Position numbers and translations under genes: made by a program | Origin: an uncultured Bacilli bacterium | Lineage (GTDB): Bacteria > Bacillota_I > Bacilli_A > RF39 > UBA660 | DNA length: 6,557 nt | Reading direction: 5' to 3' | NCBI GenBank assembly: GCA_947629195.1 | Contig: CANRCS010000054.1 | Span: 1 to 6,557 of the forward strand | Shown here: one piece after another, positions 5,415-6,557 of the stretch | Layout: each line of letters begins with the position of its first letter | Numbering within the stretch: position 1 is the first letter of the stretch | The notes under the pieces: generated by a model | What the model saw: only the letters and a program-made list of their open reading frames with translations | Databases searched by the model: none | Told to the model about the DNA's origin: nothing

Positions 5415-6332
5415 ATGAAAGTAGGAATACCAAGGTCTTTAATGTTTCATAAATTAGGATATTTATGGATGAAGTTTTTAGAAAATTTAAACATTGAATA
5501 TATAATAAGTCCTAATACAAATAAAGAAATAATGGATAAAGGTAAAATGCTATCTACTGATGAAACATGTATTCCATTTAAAATTCATATGGGACATATC
5601 GAATATTTAAAAGATAAATGTGATGTAGTTTTAGTACCACGCTTTTTAGGAAATGAAAAAGAAAGTATAGAATGTATTAAATTTAATTCAATATATGATG
5701 TTGTTAAAAATACATTTGAAAATATAAATTTAGTAGAATATGATATAGATTATACTACGGGAAATTATGAATTATTTGAATTTATAAGTTTAGGAAAAAA
5801 ATTAGGTAAAAAAAGACTTGAAAGCTTAAGAGCATATAGAAAAGCAAAAAAACAATATTTAAAATATAATAAAGAAAGATTTGAAACGCAAGAAAAAATA
5901 TTAAAAACAAGTAAAAGAAAAAAAATATTATTATTAGGTCATCACTATAATTTATATGATAATTTGATAGGGAAGCCTATTGTAAAAATATTAAAAAAAT
6001 ATGATATTGAACCTATATTTTCTGATATATATACTTCAAAAGAAGATAAATCTAATTTAATTAGTGAAACACTATATTGGAAATCTAATAAAGAAATAAT
6101 AAATTCTTTATTGTATTATAAAAACAAAGTCGATGGAGTAATAATAATTACTGCTTTTCCATGTGGTAATGACTGTCTAGTAAATGAGTTAATTATAAGA
6201 AAAAATAAAGATTTACCAATGATAAATATAGTTATAGATGAATTAAATTCAGAAACAGGACTTATAACAAGATTAGAAAGTTTTATAGACATAATTAATG
6301 AAAGGAGTAATGAATATGAAAGAAATCATTAG
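5415..6332 (+). CDS. 2-hydroxyacyl-CoA dehydratase/activase-related protein, COG3580-like (DUF2229)
   Basis: This 305-residue soluble protein belongs to the group related to HgdB/BcrC-type dehydratase subunits and their activases. The N-terminus MKVGIPRSLMFHKLGYLW, then SPNTNKEIMDKG, TDETC52IPFKIHMGHIEYL and VLVPRF, is the typical DUF2229 pattern. Cys residues at 52, 87, 250 and 254 (FPCGNDCLVNE) are candidates for iron-sulfur cluster ligands. A Lys-rich helical stretch (about 130-160) links two halves. True dehydratases remove water from 2-hydroxyacyl-CoA with ATP-driven electron transfer. The reaction of this subgroup is not established, and fermentation of 2-hydroxy acids should not be assumed. 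AGGAGGG (5403-5409) overlaps the sigE stop, and the gap is 10 nt, so it is probably transcribed with sigE. The family call rests on motif recognition only. Confidence 0.85.
   Translation: MKVGIPRSLMFHKLGYLWMKFLENLNIEYIISPNTNKEIMDKGKMLSTDETCIPFKIHMGHIEYLKDKCDVVLVPRFLGNEKESIECIKFNSIYDVVKNTFENINLVEYDIDYTTGNYELFEFISLGKKLGKKRLESLRAYRKAKKQYLKYNKERFETQEKILKTSKRKKILLLGHHYNLYDNLIGKPIVKILKKYDIEPIFSDIYTSKEDKSNLISETLYWKSNKEIINSLLYYKNKVDGVIIITAFPCGNDCLVNELIIRKNKDLPMINIVIDELNSETGLITRLESFIDIINERSNEYERNH
6303..6307 (+). promoter_or_regulatory. Ribosome binding site that decides the start of the last gene
   Basis: AGGAG lies inside the end of the COG3580-like gene, 8 nt before the ATG at 6316. It supports a start that overlaps the previous stop codon (6330-6332) by 17 nt. 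Confidence 0.6.
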
Positions 6333-6557
6333 TTTTCCAAATTTAGGAGATTATTATGTACCTATTAAAAACTTTTTACTTAAAACTTCTAAATGCGAAG
6401 TTATGACACCTAAAAAATCTACTAAAAAGACTTTAGAATTAGGAAATAAATATGCTCCTGATTTTGTATGTTTACCATTTAAATATACTTTAGGTAATTT
6501 TATTGAAAGTTTAGAAAATGGCGCAACTGTTCTAATACAAGCTGGTGGTGGATGTAG
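6316..6557 (+). CDS. 2-hydroxyacyl-CoA dehydratase-related protein, COG3581-like (5' part only)
   Basis: Eighty complete codons are visible before the window ends, so the protein is truncated only by the window edge. The sequence ISFPNLGDYYVPIKNFL, then KKTLELG, DFVC52LPFKYTLGNFIE and VLIQAGGGC80, matches the N-terminal half of the COG3581 family, the usual partner of COG3580-like proteins. C52 and C80 are conserved positions likely to hold an iron-sulfur cluster. It overlaps the previous gene by 17 nt in a different frame and has its own ribosome binding site, so the two products are probably made together and may form a heterodimer. In some Clostridia the two domains are fused with BadF/BcrA-type ATPase domains in one very long protein. 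A separate ATPase activase gene just beyond the window is therefore a reasonable prediction, but it is not seen here. Confidence 0.85.
   Translation, partial: MKEIISFPNLGDYYVPIKNFLLKTSKCEVMTPKKSTKKTLELGNKYAPDFVCLPFKYTLGNFIESLENGATVLIQAGGGC

Overview
The window comes from a very AT-rich, low-GC Gram-positive bacterium (Bacillota), probably an uncultured endospore former. Intergenic DNA is short and purine-rich Shine-Dalgarno sites precede most genes. The two clearest genes are spoIIGA and sigE, which are specific to endospore formation. No species can be named from the sequence alone. All eight supported genes lie on the + strand. Trp is encoded by TGG and no gene uses TGA as its stop.

Left part (1-2060): a sigma-A-like promoter (85-113) is followed by three tightly packed genes. 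These are a small zinc-ribbon protein with three membrane spans (163-528), a zinc-ribbon protein with one span and a Cys-rich outer domain (545-1342), and a short divergent member of the Lgt (prolipoprotein diacylglyceryl transferase) family that overlaps it (1335-2033). A weak hairpin plus T-tract closes the unit. At the extreme left edge, bases 78-1 on the minus strand look like the N-terminus of a leftward gene whose reading frame is broken by one base in an A7 run.

Middle (2095-3900): a separate promoter and a strong ribosome binding site drive a 563-residue protein. It has an N-terminal zinc ribbon, about 400 residues of acidic, Asn-rich, probably disordered chain and a C-terminal membrane anchor. 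It ends at a clear rho-independent terminator.

Right part (3921-6557): spoIIGA and sigE encode the membrane protease and the pro-sigma-E factor it activates. They are followed, in the same apparent operon, by two proteins of the 2-hydroxyacyl-CoA dehydratase/activase-related group (COG3580- and COG3581-like). The second overlaps the first by 17 nt and runs off the window. In the classical arrangement sigG follows sigE, so the gene order here is unusual.

Three proteins in under 4 kb share a C-x2-C-x10-C-x2-C ribbon at the N-terminus plus membrane segments, next to an Lgt-like enzyme and the early mother-cell sigma operon. This is the most system-like feature of the window, but no function can be assigned to the zinc-ribbon proteins from sequence alone.
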